NCBI RefSeq assembly: GCF_018449515.1
Contig: NZ_JAAVUQ010000001.1
Coordinates: 496,001-560,000, forward strand
DNA length: 64,000 nucleotides
Direction: 5' to 3'
DNA from: Caballeronia sp. dw_19
GTDB lineage: Bacteria > Pseudomonadota > Gammaproteobacteria > Burkholderiales > Burkholderiaceae
The position numbers and the translations under genes were made by a program. Shown here piece by piece: positions 28,786 to 38,258 of this stretch. Position 1 is the stretch's first letter, and the number at the start of each line of letters is the position of its first letter. The notes beneath the pieces are model-generated. The model worked only from the letters and a program-made list of their open reading frames with translations, was not told where the DNA came from and did no database searches.

Positions 28786-30927
28786 ATGTTTGAAACCGAA
28801 TACGCAGATCCGTACCAAGTGGTGCGTGAGGCGCTGTCGAACCTCGTTCCCCCGGAACGCCAGACCGTTGCTGAGTACGCGGTGCTGCACCGGAAGCTGT
28901 CGAACCAGGGCGGCGGATACGTCGGACGCTGGCATCACGACAAGGCGCCGTACCTCGTGGCACCGATGGATACGTTGAGCCGCCTTGATTACCTCACGAC
29001 TGTTGTTGTGGGTCCCGGCCAAAGCGGCAAAACGGAAATAGCTCAATGCTGGCTGTTGAAGTCAGTCGCGAATGATCCGGGCGACCTACTTTGGTACATG
29101 CAGACGGATCCGGGTCTCGAATCGTACGTAAAGAGCCGTATCAATCCTATGATCGACTCGCATCCCGAGATGGCGATGCGGCTCGGTTCGCGACCGATCG
29201 ATGATTCGCTGCACTTCAAGCGCTTCGATGGCATGCACGTGGAGTTCCTGTCCGCGTCGGCGAACAATCTCATCAACAAGTCGGCGCCGCGGATCGTGGC
29301 CGACGAGGTTGACGCGTACGACCAGGCGCTCGGCGATGTGAAGGCCGTGCTCGACGTTCGCCGGCAGACATTCGGGCGCCAGTCGATGTTGTTGGCCTTG
29401 AGCCACCCCGACTTGGCGCGCGGCCTGAGGCCGGATCGCGACTGGTCGTCCGGGATCATGTCCATGTATGGCGACAGCGATCGCCGCGTCTGGTATTGGC
29501 CGTGCCCGCATTGCGGCGCCTGGTCGAGCCCGGCCCCGATCGCGAAGCGTTACATGGTCCTGCATTACGACGACAAGCAAACGCTTGACGAAATCGAGCG
29601 CAATGCGCGTTTGATCTGCCCGGTGAACGGGTGCCTCATCGAAGACCGGTCGCGGCGCGCAATGAACGCGGCCGCCTACCGATCGCCGTTTGGCGGCTGG
29701 ATCGGAGACGGGCAGGAGATCTCGCAGGAAGGTGTTGTGACCGGTGACCTGGTCGCGCGCAAGAGTGCCGGCTTCTGGATAGTCGGCGTGATGTCGCCTT
29801 TTATCCTCGGTGGTATCGGGGCTCTCGCGCGGGCAAAAGCAAAAGCCGAGCGCGAGCTCGAGGTCGACGGCGACGACACAGCCCTCCGTCAGGTTACGGT
29901 CAAGCAGTTCGGCTTTCCGTACGCTGCGAGTCGCGTTGTCGGTACCGTCGACGCGAATGACCTGGCCGATCGCGCCGAGCGAGAGTTAGCGCTCCAGGTC
30001 GTTCCGCGCGGCGCTCGATTCATGACCGCCCAGGCTGACTGCCAGATCGCGCATTTTGATTGGTTGGTGCGGGCATACGGTCAGCACGGCGAAAGCTGGG
30101 TCGTCGACCGCGGGCGCCTCCCAGCAGATCCAGCCACCTCACCAGATGACTGGGACAAGCTTCTCGCCGATGTTTTCCAGCGCACATATCCGTTGGGTGA
30201 CGGCTCGGGCCGTCGAATGTCCATTCGCGCTTCGGGCTACGACTCGGGCGGCCAGCCAGGTGTAGCGCAGCAAGCATATGCGGCGTGGACACGTTGGCGC
30301 CGGATTCGCGCTACGAGACGCTTCGGCACCATTGGCGGCCGCGATGTCTGGTCGATCATTCCGTGCAAGGGCGCGAGCACGCTCAATGCGCCGCGGTTGA
30401 ATGTCGTTTATCCGGACACAAACCGGAAGGCAAACAAGGCGGCCGCCGCCGGCAACGTGCCCGTCGCGATGTTCAATCCGAATTCGTTTAAGGACGATTT
30501 GATCGGGCAGCTTCGCGTCGGCGAGCCAGGGCCGCTGTATGTGCACTTTCCCTATGCGTTGCGATCGACGGAACAGCCGCACGTCTGGTTCGAGCAGTTG
30601 ACGGCCGAGCAAAAGTTAGCGAATGGCCGCTGGGAAAAAATCAATAAGAGCGGCCGCAACGAGGCGCTCGATTTGATGGTGCTGTCACATGTGCTGGCGC
30701 ATCTACACGGGCTGTCGCGAATCAACTGGGAGAAACCTCCTGGCTGGGCGGCGCCCTGGGACACGAACACCTCGATTCGCGCAGCAGATCCTTCCGAAGT
30801 GGTGACCGAACCCACTGTTGCGGGAGCACCGCCCGTCGTTACGGCGCCAGCGCCGGCCCCGGTCGCGTCAGGGCCGTCCGTCAAGACACAGAGCACCAAA
30901 AAGTCAATCGCGAGCCGGTTGCCATAG
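28786..30927 (+). CDS. terL: Terminase large subunit, lambda gpA family
   Basis: 713 aa, close to the gpA length of about 640 plus a Pro/Ala tail. Walker A VVGPGQSGKT at about residue 75, Walker B RIVADEVD at about 170, a zinc-ribbon-like YWPCPHCGAW, and the nuclease half with AQADCQIAHFDWLV. Known: ATP-driven packaging motor and cos nuclease. The last 50 residues (Thr/Ala/Pro-rich) are an extension. Confidence 0.95.
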   Translation: MFETEYADPYQVVREALSNLVPPERQTVAEYAVLHRKLSNQGGGYVGRWHHDKAPYLVAPMDTLSRLDYLTTVVVGPGQSGKTEIAQCWLLKSVANDPGDLLWYMQTDPGLESYVKSRINPMIDSHPEMAMRLGSRPIDDSLHFKRFDGMHVEFLSASANNLINKSAPRIVADEVDAYDQALGDVKAVLDVRRQTFGRQSMLLALSHPDLARGLRPDRDWSSGIMSMYGDSDRRVWYWPCPHCGAWSSPAPIAKRYMVLHYDDKQTLDEIERNARLICPVNGCLIEDRSRRAMNAAAYRSPFGGWIGDGQEISQEGVVTGDLVARKSAGFWIVGVMSPFILGGIGALARAKAKAERELEVDGDDTALRQVTVKQFGFPYAASRVVGTVDANDLADRAERELALQVVPRGARFMTAQADCQIAHFDWLVRAYGQHGESWVVDRGRLPADPATSPDDWDKLLADVFQRTYPLGDGSGRRMSIRASGYDSGGQPGVAQQAYAAWTRWRRIRATRRFGTIGGRDVWSIIPCKGASTLNAPRLNVVYPDTNRKANKAAAAGNVPVAMFNPNSFKDDLIGQLRVGEPGPLYVHFPYALRSTEQPHVWFEQLTAEQKLANGRWEKINKSGRNEALDLMVLSHVLAHLHGLSRINWEKPPGWAAPWDTNTSIRAADPSEVVTEPTVAGAPPVVTAPAPAPVASGPSVKTQSTKKSIASRLP

Positions 30928-30936
30928 GAGATTCAC

Positions 30937-31230
30937 GTGGCTTTCCATAATCCCCATAACCCCAACGGCGTCACCTATCAGGGGATTCCTGACGCGACCA
31001 TCCAGCAATGGTATTCGCAAGTGCTCCTGGCAGAAGTTCAGGTCGCATCTGGTGGTAAAGGCGAGGCATTCAGCTACGCGCAAGGCGAAGGAAGTCGCTC
31101 CGTTACGTACACCAGAGCAAATTTCGACGCTCTGATCCGCATGAAAATTGTTTTGAGAGCCGAGCTGGTTGCGCGCGGTCTGCTTACGCATGGCCGTCGC
31201 GCACGCCGGTCGATCGGCTTCTCATATTGA
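30937..31230 (+). CDS. gpW-like head-tail joining protein
   Basis: 97 aa. FSYAQGEGSRSVTYTRANFD is the core of the lambda gpW family. An N-terminal extension of about 25 residues (NPHNPNGVTYQGIPDATIQQ) precedes it. Known: gpW closes the portal after packaging. Its stop overlaps the ATG of the GIY-YIG gene (TGATG). Confidence 0.85.
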   Translation: MAFHNPHNPNGVTYQGIPDATIQQWYSQVLLAEVQVASGGKGEAFSYAQGEGSRSVTYTRANFDALIRMKIVLRAELVARGLLTHGRRARRSIGFSY

Positions 31231-31949
31231 TGGACCGAAAAACGTTCATCTATCTCCTGCGTGATCCGCTCACGCAGGACGTCCGGTATGTCGGCAAGAC
31301 GGTCAAGACTCTTAGAAAGCGCCTGTGCGGCCATATCAGCCAAGCCAGAGGTGGCAAATCAGATACCTACCGAGATAGGTGGATCCGCGGGTTGGGCGAA
31401 AAAGGCTTCATTCCCCTCATTGAACAGATCGAGGTATGCGGTGACAACTGGGCTGCTCGCGAGCGCCATTGGATCGCGGAGTTCCGGAGTGCCGGTGCGC
31501 GCCTGACAAACCATACCGACGGCGGAGAAGGAACGCTCGGTATCAGATTTTCCCCAGAACGTCGAAAAGCTTGCTCTGAAAGAGTGTCGAGACAGCTGGC
31601 CGATCCGAAGGTGCTGGCGGAACGAACGAAGCGTTTGATCGAAAACGCTTCAGATCCGGTGTTTCGTCAAAGACGTTCAGTGCAGCACACCGAATGGATG
31701 ATGCAACCCGATCGCCGCACAGCTTATTCGGAATGTATGCGGAAGCAAATGCAGGATCCCGAGAGACGTCGCCGCGCCTCGGACCATGCGAAGGCACTTA
31801 TGAATGACCCCGTCCGGCGTGCTATTCGCGACGCGAAGGTGGCTGTGTTCTGGACACCAGAACGTCGGGCTGCGCAGGCAGATCGCGCGCGCCAACAGGC
31901 AATCCAACGGCGAGAACGCCAAGCAGCTGAGGCAATGAACCGTGACTGA
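31230..31949 (+). CDS. GIY-YIG homing-type endonuclease
   Basis: 239 aa. GIY-YIG domain at residues 1-95: FIYLLRDPLTQDVRYVGKTV, LRKRLCGHI and ERHWIAEFRSAGARLTNHTD. The C-terminal half is a run of short basic helices with the NUMOD-like pattern (FSPERRKACSERVSRQLADP, DPVFRQRRSVQHTEWMMQPD). Known: free-standing GIY-YIG endonucleases cut intronless alleles and spread between phages. It separates gpW and portal, normally adjacent, and overlaps both neighbours, so it inserted without breaking the operon. Confidence 0.88.
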   Translation: MDRKTFIYLLRDPLTQDVRYVGKTVKTLRKRLCGHISQARGGKSDTYRDRWIRGLGEKGFIPLIEQIEVCGDNWAARERHWIAEFRSAGARLTNHTDGGEGTLGIRFSPERRKACSERVSRQLADPKVLAERTKRLIENASDPVFRQRRSVQHTEWMMQPDRRTAYSECMRKQMQDPERRRRASDHAKALMNDPVRRAIRDAKVAVFWTPERRAAQADRARQQAIQRRERQAAEAMNRD

Positions 31950-33579
31950 AAGCGCCGTGCAAATCCTTGATTCGGCAGGTAAGCCGTTCAAGAGTCGCGG
32001 AGGTCGCGCGTCCATGCTCGTCGGCGGTTCGCGCACGCCCTATGATGCGGCCGACATATTCGGCCCACATATGGGCGACTGGCAGCCATATCTATGGTCC
32101 CCCGACGGCGAATTAAATATTTATCGCGATCGCATCGTGTCCCGCGTCCGGGACGTGGTGCGCAACGATGGCTGGGCTTCGGCTGCGGTAACGCGCACGA
32201 TCGACAATGTGATCGGTGCCGACTTCCGTCCGATTTCCAAACCGGACTATCTCGCGTTGCAGTCGATGACCGGGATCAAGGAATTCGATCACGTTTGGGC
32301 CGATGAGTTTGGCCAGGCTGTCGAAGCGAACTATCGGAGCTGGGCCCATGACCCGGGCCGCTATTGCGATACACAGCGCAATCTGACGATGCCGCAGTTG
32401 ATGGCCCTCGCGTTTCGGCATAAGTGCGTCGACGGCGATGCGCTCGGCATGCTGCACTGGCGTCCTCAGCGTATCGGCATCGGCCGCGCTCGCTATGCAA
32501 CCGCTGTTCAGGTGATTGATCCTGATCGATTGTCGAATCCTCAACTGAACTTCGACCAACAGACGATGCGCGGCGGTGTCGAGGTCGATGAAGACGGGGC
32601 CGCAGTCGCGTACTGGATTCGCCGCGCACACCAGGGCGACTGGTTCAGCGCAGAGAAGAGCTTGCATTGGGATCGGATTCCTCGCGAGACCGACTGGGGT
32701 CGGCCGATCATCATTCACGACTTCGACCACGACCGTGCCGCGCAACATCGCGGCGGAGCCGGCATGCTCGCGCCGGTTCTGCAGCGCCTGAAGATGCTGA
32801 TCAAGTACGACGGCACCGAGCTCGACGCGGCAATCATCAATGCGATTTTCGGCGCGTACATCGAAAGCCCGTTCGACGATGAGTTCGCATCTGAAGCGCT
32901 CGAAGATAGCGATCGGCTGAAGACGTACAGCGACCACCGCGCCGAGTTCCATGCCGACCGGAAGATGAGGATCGGCGACGCCCGGATCTCTCATTTGTTT
33001 CCTGGCGAGAAGATCGGCACCGTCTCGGCTTCCCGTCCGACCAGCAATTTCGCGGATTTCGAAAATGCGATGCTGCGCAACGTCGCGGCCGGTACCGGCA
33101 CGTCGGCGCAGATGATCAGCCAGAACTGGTCGGACGTGAACTACAGCTCATACCGCGCGGCGATGCTCGAGGTATGGAAGACGTTTCACCGTAAGCGGAC
33201 GAACTTTGCCTCCGGGTACGGTCATCCGATCTATTGCGGCTTCCTGGAAGAGTCGATGGAAGTCGATGACCTTCCGCTGCCCACTGGCGCGCCTCCGTTC
33301 ATCGAATGTCGCGTGGCTTACTCGCGAGCGAAATGGATGGGGCCGGGACGTGGATACGTCGATCCGCAGAAAGAGAAAGCTGGGGCAATTCTCGGTATGG
33401 ATGCCGGCCTGTCAACACTCGAGGACGAATGTGCGGAACTGGGTGGTTCCGACTGGCGCGAGAAGGTCGGTCAACGCGCCGTCGAGCGCGCGAAATTTCA
33501 AGAACTTGGCCTTCCCGTTCCGCAATGGAACAACGGGCAATCCGCCACTGAATCTGTAACGACACCGGAGGCCCAATGA
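31942..33579 (+). CDS. Portal protein, lambda gpB family
   Basis: 545 aa. AWASAAVTRTIDNVIGADF-type core, the tyrosine-rich WAHDPGRYCDTQRNLTMPQL, and VIDPDRLSNPQLNFDQQTMR, as in lambda-type portals (533 aa for gpB). The last segment carries the membrane-contacting GRGYVDPQKEKAGAILGMDA. Known: dodecameric ring for packaging and tail attachment. Overlaps protease ATG. Confidence 0.95.
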   Translation: MTESAVQILDSAGKPFKSRGGRASMLVGGSRTPYDAADIFGPHMGDWQPYLWSPDGELNIYRDRIVSRVRDVVRNDGWASAAVTRTIDNVIGADFRPISKPDYLALQSMTGIKEFDHVWADEFGQAVEANYRSWAHDPGRYCDTQRNLTMPQLMALAFRHKCVDGDALGMLHWRPQRIGIGRARYATAVQVIDPDRLSNPQLNFDQQTMRGGVEVDEDGAAVAYWIRRAHQGDWFSAEKSLHWDRIPRETDWGRPIIIHDFDHDRAAQHRGGAGMLAPVLQRLKMLIKYDGTELDAAIINAIFGAYIESPFDDEFASEALEDSDRLKTYSDHRAEFHADRKMRIGDARISHLFPGEKIGTVSASRPTSNFADFENAMLRNVAAGTGTSAQMISQNWSDVNYSSYRAAMLEVWKTFHRKRTNFASGYGHPIYCGFLEESMEVDDLPLPTGAPPFIECRVAYSRAKWMGPGRGYVDPQKEKAGAILGMDAGLSTLEDECAELGGSDWREKVGQRAVERAKFQELGLPVPQWNNGQSATESVTTPEAQ

Positions 33580-34460
33580 GCCACATCCTTCCGCGGCTCG
33601 CGCAGAAGATCTTCAATACGCCGCTCGCCATACATCCAAAAAAGGCCGAGATCGTTATCGCGGCTCTGGCCGATCGTCTTGGCGTTTCTCAGATGGTTCG
33701 CCTGAACGGTACTGCAATCAATCCGTCCGCGATGGAAGACGATGAATATGGGTTTGCCGAGCCAGGCAGCACGCCGCGCAGTGGCTATGACATGGTCGGC
33801 CCGATCGCAGTGATCGACGTGCAAGGTACGCTCGTGCAAAAGCTGGGCTCCCTTCGTCCATGGAGTGGCATGACCGGATATGACGGCCTCCGCCAGAACC
33901 TCTTCATGGCTGTTGCAGATCCGAAGGTCGAGGCGATCGCGCTCAACATCGATTCGCCCGGTGGAGAAGTAAGCGGGTGCTTTGATTTGGTGGACACGAT
34001 CTACGGTCTCCGCGGAAAAAAACCGATTTGGGCAATCCTGGATGAGTCGGCCTACTCGGCCGCTTATGCCATCGCCAGCGCGGCTGACAAGATTTATGTT
34101 CCGCGGACCGGTGGAGTTGGCAGCATCGGCGTCATTGCGGCCCACGTGGATCTGTCGCAAGCGCTGACGGCCGCAGGTATCAAGGTGACGTTCATCACCT
34201 ACGGGGATTACAAGGCAGACGGCCACGCCGAGCTGCCTCTTTCGGATGAAGCGCTCGCGCGCTTTCAGGCCGACATCGATGCGATGGGCGAACTGTTCGT
34301 TGAAACGGTTGCCCGCAATCGGAATATCTCGGCCGCCACGGTCAGAGGTACGAAGGCCGCATGTTTCATGGGTGCCAAAGGTGTCGCCCTTGGACTTGCG
34401 GACGAAGTGGCGGCGCCTGATGCCGCGTTTCGGGCTTTGATCAAAACGATCACGGCCTAA
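33576..34460 (+). CDS. S49-family prohead protease
   Basis: 294 aa. Conserved blocks AIALNIDSPGGEVSGCFDLV and LDESAYSAAYAIASAADKIY (the Ser nucleophile), then a Lys in TYGDYKADGHAELPLSD. Known: S49/ClpP-like prohead proteases mature the capsid, as lambda gpC. Shorter than gpC (439 aa): the scaffold part is the separate downstream gene. Confidence 0.93.
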   Translation: MSHILPRLAQKIFNTPLAIHPKKAEIVIAALADRLGVSQMVRLNGTAINPSAMEDDEYGFAEPGSTPRSGYDMVGPIAVIDVQGTLVQKLGSLRPWSGMTGYDGLRQNLFMAVADPKVEAIALNIDSPGGEVSGCFDLVDTIYGLRGKKPIWAILDESAYSAAYAIASAADKIYVPRTGGVGSIGVIAAHVDLSQALTAAGIKVTFITYGDYKADGHAELPLSDEALARFQADIDAMGELFVETVARNRNISAATVRGTKAACFMGAKGVALGLADEVAAPDAAFRALIKTITA

Positions 34461-34483
34461 ACCATTCCATATTGAGGTAGCAC

Positions 34484-35167
34484 ATGAGCAAGCTCTCGAG
34501 GTTTGCGGCCGCGTCGCCGTTCGCCCATTTTCTGGGGCTCGCCGGCCTCGCCGCGCGCGCAGAAGAAACCACCGACGACGATCGCAAGCAAGGCGCGGAT
34601 GAGTCGGACGACGACTACTCCAAGCGCATGAAGAAGATGGATGAAGACGAAGCCAAGCGCGCGGAGGAAGAAGAAAAAAAGAAAGAGGAAGAGGCACGCA
34701 AGGCCGAGGAGGAAAAGAAGGAAGAGGAAGCGCGTGCTGCCAAGCGCGCGAAAAAGGCGAAGCGCGAAGCCGACGATGACGACGACGCCGACGACACGGA
34801 GATGGATGAAGAGGACGACGACGAAGACAAGAAGCGCGAAGGCCGCGCCCAAGGGGCTCGTCAACGTGAACGGATTCGTTGCGCCCGGATCCTGGCCGCA
34901 GGCGTCAAGTCAGGCCGCGTCAATCAGGCTTGTGCGTTTGCGTTCGATACCACGATGACCGCGAAGCAGGCGGTAGGTGCATTGGCCGCCGGCGCGCTCG
35001 ACGTTCAGCCGAAGGCTTCCTCGAGCCGGAGCGGCCTGCTCGAGCTCATGGCGAAGCACCCCCTTCCGAACCCGGGCGCCAGCGGCGGTGCATCGCCGAG
35101 CGCAGATCCGGCCGCGGCGGCAGCCGCCAAGGTTGTTGCCGCCGGCGAGCGCGCACGCGGCGGTTAA
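34484..35167 (+). CDS. Scaffold-like protein, 227 aa
   Basis: An extended Glu/Lys/Asp coiled coil (residues 25-120, long EEEEKKKEEEA-type runs) is followed by a poly-Asp stretch and a small C-terminal domain (RIRCARILAAGVKSGRVNQA, then AFDTTMTAKQAVGALAAGAL). Known: lambda Nu3 and analogues are coiled-coil scaffolds beside the protease. The C-terminal domain also occurs at the end of S49-protease scaffolds. Confidence 0.8.
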   Translation: MSKLSRFAAASPFAHFLGLAGLAARAEETTDDDRKQGADESDDDYSKRMKKMDEDEAKRAEEEEKKKEEEARKAEEEKKEEEARAAKRAKKAKREADDDDDADDTEMDEEDDDEDKKREGRAQGARQRERIRCARILAAGVKSGRVNQACAFAFDTTMTAKQAVGALAAGALDVQPKASSSRSGLLELMAKHPLPNPGASGGASPSADPAAAAAAKVVAAGERARGG

Positions 35168-35215
35168 TCGGGCTCGTTGCAGCAAGCGCCCCCTCTTCTT
35201 TCATTGGAGAACTCC

Positions 35216-35893
35216 ATGAGCTTGACCGTCAATAGCGTTGGCGAAAATCCCCAGCAGCCTTCGATCTACGCCGAAACATTCATCCCGGATCAACTGATCG
35301 CGGGCAATCTGAAACTGGTTTCCCAGTCGATCCAACTGATGGCCGGCACACTGGCCCGCGGTGCGGTCCTGGGGCAGCAGACCAACAACAGCATCAACTC
35401 CGCCGCCGGCACCAACACCGGCAACGGCACGATCGGCACGCTGTCGCTCGGCGCGACCGAAACGTTCGGCGTGTTCACGCTTGTGGCCACCAGCGCGACG
35501 AATTTCACGGTCACCGATCCGGAAGGCAATGCGCTGCCGCCAGCGACTGTGGGTACCGCGTACTCGAACGCCGAGATCGGTTTCAAGATCACCGCCGGCG
35601 GCACCCCGTTCGTCGCGGGCGATTCGTTCACGCTGAATGTGCTCGAGGCGACCGGCAATTACATCCTGTCGGTGAAAACCGCCAGCGATGGCAGCCAGGT
35701 CCCATCCGCGATCCTTGCGGGCTCGACCGACGCAAGCGTTGCACCGCAGCTGGCCGGCGCGTACTTGCTCGGTGAGTTCAACCAGAACGCGGTCAGCTTC
35801 GATCCGTCGTGGTCGCTCCCTGCGTTGCAAACGGCTCTTCGGCCGTACGGCATTTTCCTGAAGTCGACTGTCTCGGCGGCAGATCCGAGCTAA
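35216..35893 (+). CDS. Head decoration protein, gpD-like with insert
   Basis: 225 aa, about twice lambda gpD. The gpD frame is visible at both ends (IYAETFIPDQLIAGNLKLVS, AGTLARGAVLGQQ; later YILSVKTASDGSQVPSAILA and AGAYLLGEFNQNAVSFD). An 80-residue beta-rich insertion between them (IGTLSLGATETFGVFTLVAT) is typical of the larger forms in Burkholderia and Pseudomonas phages. It stabilises the capsid. Confidence 0.88.
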   Translation: MSLTVNSVGENPQQPSIYAETFIPDQLIAGNLKLVSQSIQLMAGTLARGAVLGQQTNNSINSAAGTNTGNGTIGTLSLGATETFGVFTLVATSATNFTVTDPEGNALPPATVGTAYSNAEIGFKITAGGTPFVAGDSFTLNVLEATGNYILSVKTASDGSQVPSAILAGSTDASVAPQLAGAYLLGEFNQNAVSFDPSWSLPALQTALRPYGIFLKSTVSAADPS

Positions 35894-35914
35894 CCCTCCC
35901 CCACGTTCCATCTG

Positions 35915-35940
35915 AAAGGCCCGCTTCGGCGGGCCTTTTT
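35915..35940 (+). terminator. Intrinsic terminator after the decoration gene
   Basis: AAAGGCCCGC, TTCG tetraloop, GCGGGCCTTT and a T-run. It lies between the decoration and major capsid genes and may shape the relative levels of head proteins; late transcription must read through it. Confidence 0.85.
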
Positions 35941-35980
35941 CATTGGCGCGCCAGAAACGTAGATATCGGAGAACCCGACC

Positions 35981-37036
35981 GTGAGCTTTCTTTACGACAC
36001 CAACGTCCTGATTCAGATCGTCCCCAATCTGAAAACGGCTCAGCAGTTTCTGCTGGATAAGTTTTTCACTAACCAGGTGACGTCCGATACCGAGAAGGTC
36101 TCGATCGATATCGACGTGGGTAAGCGCCGGATGGCGCCGTTCGTCTCGCCGCTGGTTGAAGGCAAGCTCGTCGAGCAACGCCGTTACCAGACCAACGAGT
36201 TCACGCCTGCCTACATCAAGGACAAGCGCGCGCCAGACCTGCTCAAGCCTGTACGCCGGATGATCGGTGAGCGGATCGGCGGCGAGTTCACCGGCGAAGA
36301 GCGCGAGATGGCCAACCTGTATGCCGAAATGGCTGACCAGGTCGATATCGCGAAGCGTCGTATGGAATGGATGGCTGCCCAGGCACTCGAAACCGCGAAG
36401 CTGACCGTCGAAGGTGACGGTTACGAGATGGTCACGATCGACTTCGGGCGGGATCCGTCGCTGACCGTCGCATTGACGGGCAGTGCAATCTGGAATCCGA
36501 CCAACATCGCGGCCGGCACAGCAAACCCGACGGCCAATATCGACGCATGGCAACGGCAGATCCTGAAGATGTCCGGGGCGAAGGTCACCGACATCGTCTT
36601 CACGACGAGCTCGTGGATCAACTTCAAGTTGGATCCGGTGCTCAAGGGCGCGATCATCTTCCCGTCACTGAACCCGAGCGGCAACATCGTCGACCCGGGC
36701 GCGCGCGTCGAGCAAGGCGCGGTGTATATGGGTCACTGGGGCCAGTATGACCTCTGGGTCTACAACGACTGGTTTGTCGACGAGAACAACCATGAAGTGC
36801 CGATGCTGACGGACGGCACGGTCATCATGAGCGGCCCCACCCTCATGGGCACGCGTGCGTTCGGCATGATCAAGGACCCGGCCTTCAACTACAAAGCGCT
36901 GCCGTTCGCACCGAAGACCTGGGTGCAGGAAGACCCAGCACAGCGCTTCATCATGATGCAGTCCGCACCGCTCGTTATCCCGAGCCGGGTGAACGCATCG
37001 TTCTCCGCAACTGTCTGCCCGCCGGTGTTTGACTGA
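35981..37036 (+). CDS. Major capsid protein, gpE family, GTG start
   Basis: 351 aa (lambda gpE 341). VSFLYDTNVLIQIVPNLKTA, EKVSIDIDVGKRRMAPFVSP, DLLKPVRRMIGERIGGEF and DLWVYNDWFVDENN match the phage major capsid protein E pattern. GTG start at 35981, placed after a GGAGA-type RBS. Last codon overlaps the next ATG region. Confidence 0.95.
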   Translation: MSFLYDTNVLIQIVPNLKTAQQFLLDKFFTNQVTSDTEKVSIDIDVGKRRMAPFVSPLVEGKLVEQRRYQTNEFTPAYIKDKRAPDLLKPVRRMIGERIGGEFTGEEREMANLYAEMADQVDIAKRRMEWMAAQALETAKLTVEGDGYEMVTIDFGRDPSLTVALTGSAIWNPTNIAAGTANPTANIDAWQRQILKMSGAKVTDIVFTTSSWINFKLDPVLKGAIIFPSLNPSGNIVDPGARVEQGAVYMGHWGQYDLWVYNDWFVDENNHEVPMLTDGTVIMSGPTLMGTRAFGMIKDPAFNYKALPFAPKTWVQEDPAQRFIMMQSAPLVIPSRVNASFSATVCPPVFD

Positions 37037-37341
37037 TGAGCGGCGCTGACAAGCGGAATTCCAACGTGCCGCCCGCGAGGAATCCCGCTCCCAACACCAC
37101 CACGGAAGACCCGGGCGAAAGCGGCGGTTTCATCGTCGCTCGCGGGCGCACCGTGCATGTCGACGGCGTGGCCATCAAGCCCGGTCAACCGGTCGACTTA
37201 TCGCCCGAAGATGCTGAATGGCTGCAGGCTCGCGGTTTCATCGTGCCCGCTGAATCGGCGGATTCGTCAGGAGGCGGCGTTGCTGTCGGCGGCCTGCGAA
37301 TCAACGGTGGCCGCAAGCCCGGCGGCGTCGTACCGCGATGA
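37036..37341 (+). CDS. Head-tail region protein, 101 aa
   Basis: An unstructured N-terminus (SGADKRNSNVPPARNPAPNT) is followed by GGFIVARGRTVHVDGVAIKP and LSPEDAEWLQARGFIVP, a pattern found beside gpE-like capsids in Burkholderia phages. Ends in Gly-rich GGRKPGGVVPR. Probably a head-completion accessory; exact role unknown. Confidence 0.65.
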   Translation: MSGADKRNSNVPPARNPAPNTTTEDPGESGGFIVARGRTVHVDGVAIKPGQPVDLSPEDAEWLQARGFIVPAESADSSGGGVAVGGLRINGGRKPGGVVPR

Positions 37342-37691
37342 GCGTCGACTGGGATGCGTCAGTGCTTATTCCCTGCCACGACATTGCATTCGGCGAACCG
37401 GCAACGTTCACGTCGGTCGGCGGCGCGCCGATGCCAGTCGTCGGGATGTTCTTTGATGGCTACACGCGCAACGTCGACCTCGCCGACGACGTGGGTGTGA
37501 CTACGGTTAAGCCTGTCTTCGTCGTTCGCACTGAGCAGTTCACCGGTGCGCTCCCGCTCCCGAAGCCACTGCCGAAGCAGAACGACAAGCTTTCGGTCAC
37601 GAGCGCCAATACCACCTATGTGATCAAAGATGCGCAGCCCGATGGCGTGGGTGAATTGCGGCTCGAGCTTCAGAAGGTGAGTTCGCCATGA
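37338..37691 (+). CDS. Head-tail joining protein, gpFII-like
   Basis: 117 aa: VGMFFDGYTRNVDLADDVGV, then NDKLSVTSANTTYVIKDAQP and GELRLELQKVS. The all-beta pattern with YxIxDxxPDGxG is that of lambda gpFII / Mu-type head-tail joiners. Overlaps both neighbours. Confidence 0.75.
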   Translation: MSVDWDASVLIPCHDIAFGEPATFTSVGGAPMPVVGMFFDGYTRNVDLADDVGVTTVKPVFVVRTEQFTGALPLPKPLPKQNDKLSVTSANTTYVIKDAQPDGVGELRLELQKVSSP

Positions 37692-38248
37692 CCTCCTCAG
37701 TCGTTATTCGGCAACTGGTCGTTGCAGCTCTCACTGGAACGACCGACGCCGGCGCGAATGTGTTTTTCGCGCGCACCTGGCCGACGCAGCCCGACTCGTA
37801 TCCGATCTTGATGATTCCCCCGCTCGAAGAGAACGGCGAGTCATGGGGTCCAACCGGCGAACCTTCTTTCACCGTCACGACCACCTTGCGTGTTATCGCG
37901 CGTGTCCAGGAACCGGCCGAGCTCGAGGACGCCGGTGCAGCGGCCGTCGCGATCGCGCTCGAGACACTCCGGGACCAGATCAAAGCAGCGGTGATTAATA
38001 ACCCGACCCTCATGGGCTGGGGCGCGCCAATTCAGGAGTTCAAGCACTTCCGGTGCATGCCTCATACGACGGCCAACGGGGAGCAACCCATAGGCGAAAT
38101 GGTGGTGGAGATCGACATGGTCTTCCTCCAATCGTCGGGCTCGGACTTCTATCAGATTCCGGCGGTACCGCTGCAGGGCGTCGACGTCACCGTGTTGGAG
38201 CCAGACGGCACGACCGAGCCGGGCCTAACCATCAACCTTCCCCAGTAA
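37688..38248 (+). CDS. Tail terminator-like protein, 186 aa
   Basis: VVIRQLVVAALTGTTDAGAN, VFFARTWPTQPDSYPILMIP, then TTLRVIARVQEPAELEDAGA. Matches the minor-tail/tail-terminator fold used between head-tail joiner and sheath in Mu-like hybrid phages. C-terminal 50 residues (DVTVLEPDGTTEPGLTINLP) are an extension. Confidence 0.7.
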   Translation: MTSSVVIRQLVVAALTGTTDAGANVFFARTWPTQPDSYPILMIPPLEENGESWGPTGEPSFTVTTTLRVIARVQEPAELEDAGAAAVAIALETLRDQIKAAVINNPTLMGWGAPIQEFKHFRCMPHTTANGEQPIGEMVVEIDMVFLQSSGSDFYQIPAVPLQGVDVTVLEPDGTTEPGLTINLPQ

Positions 38249-38258
38249 AGGAAACACC

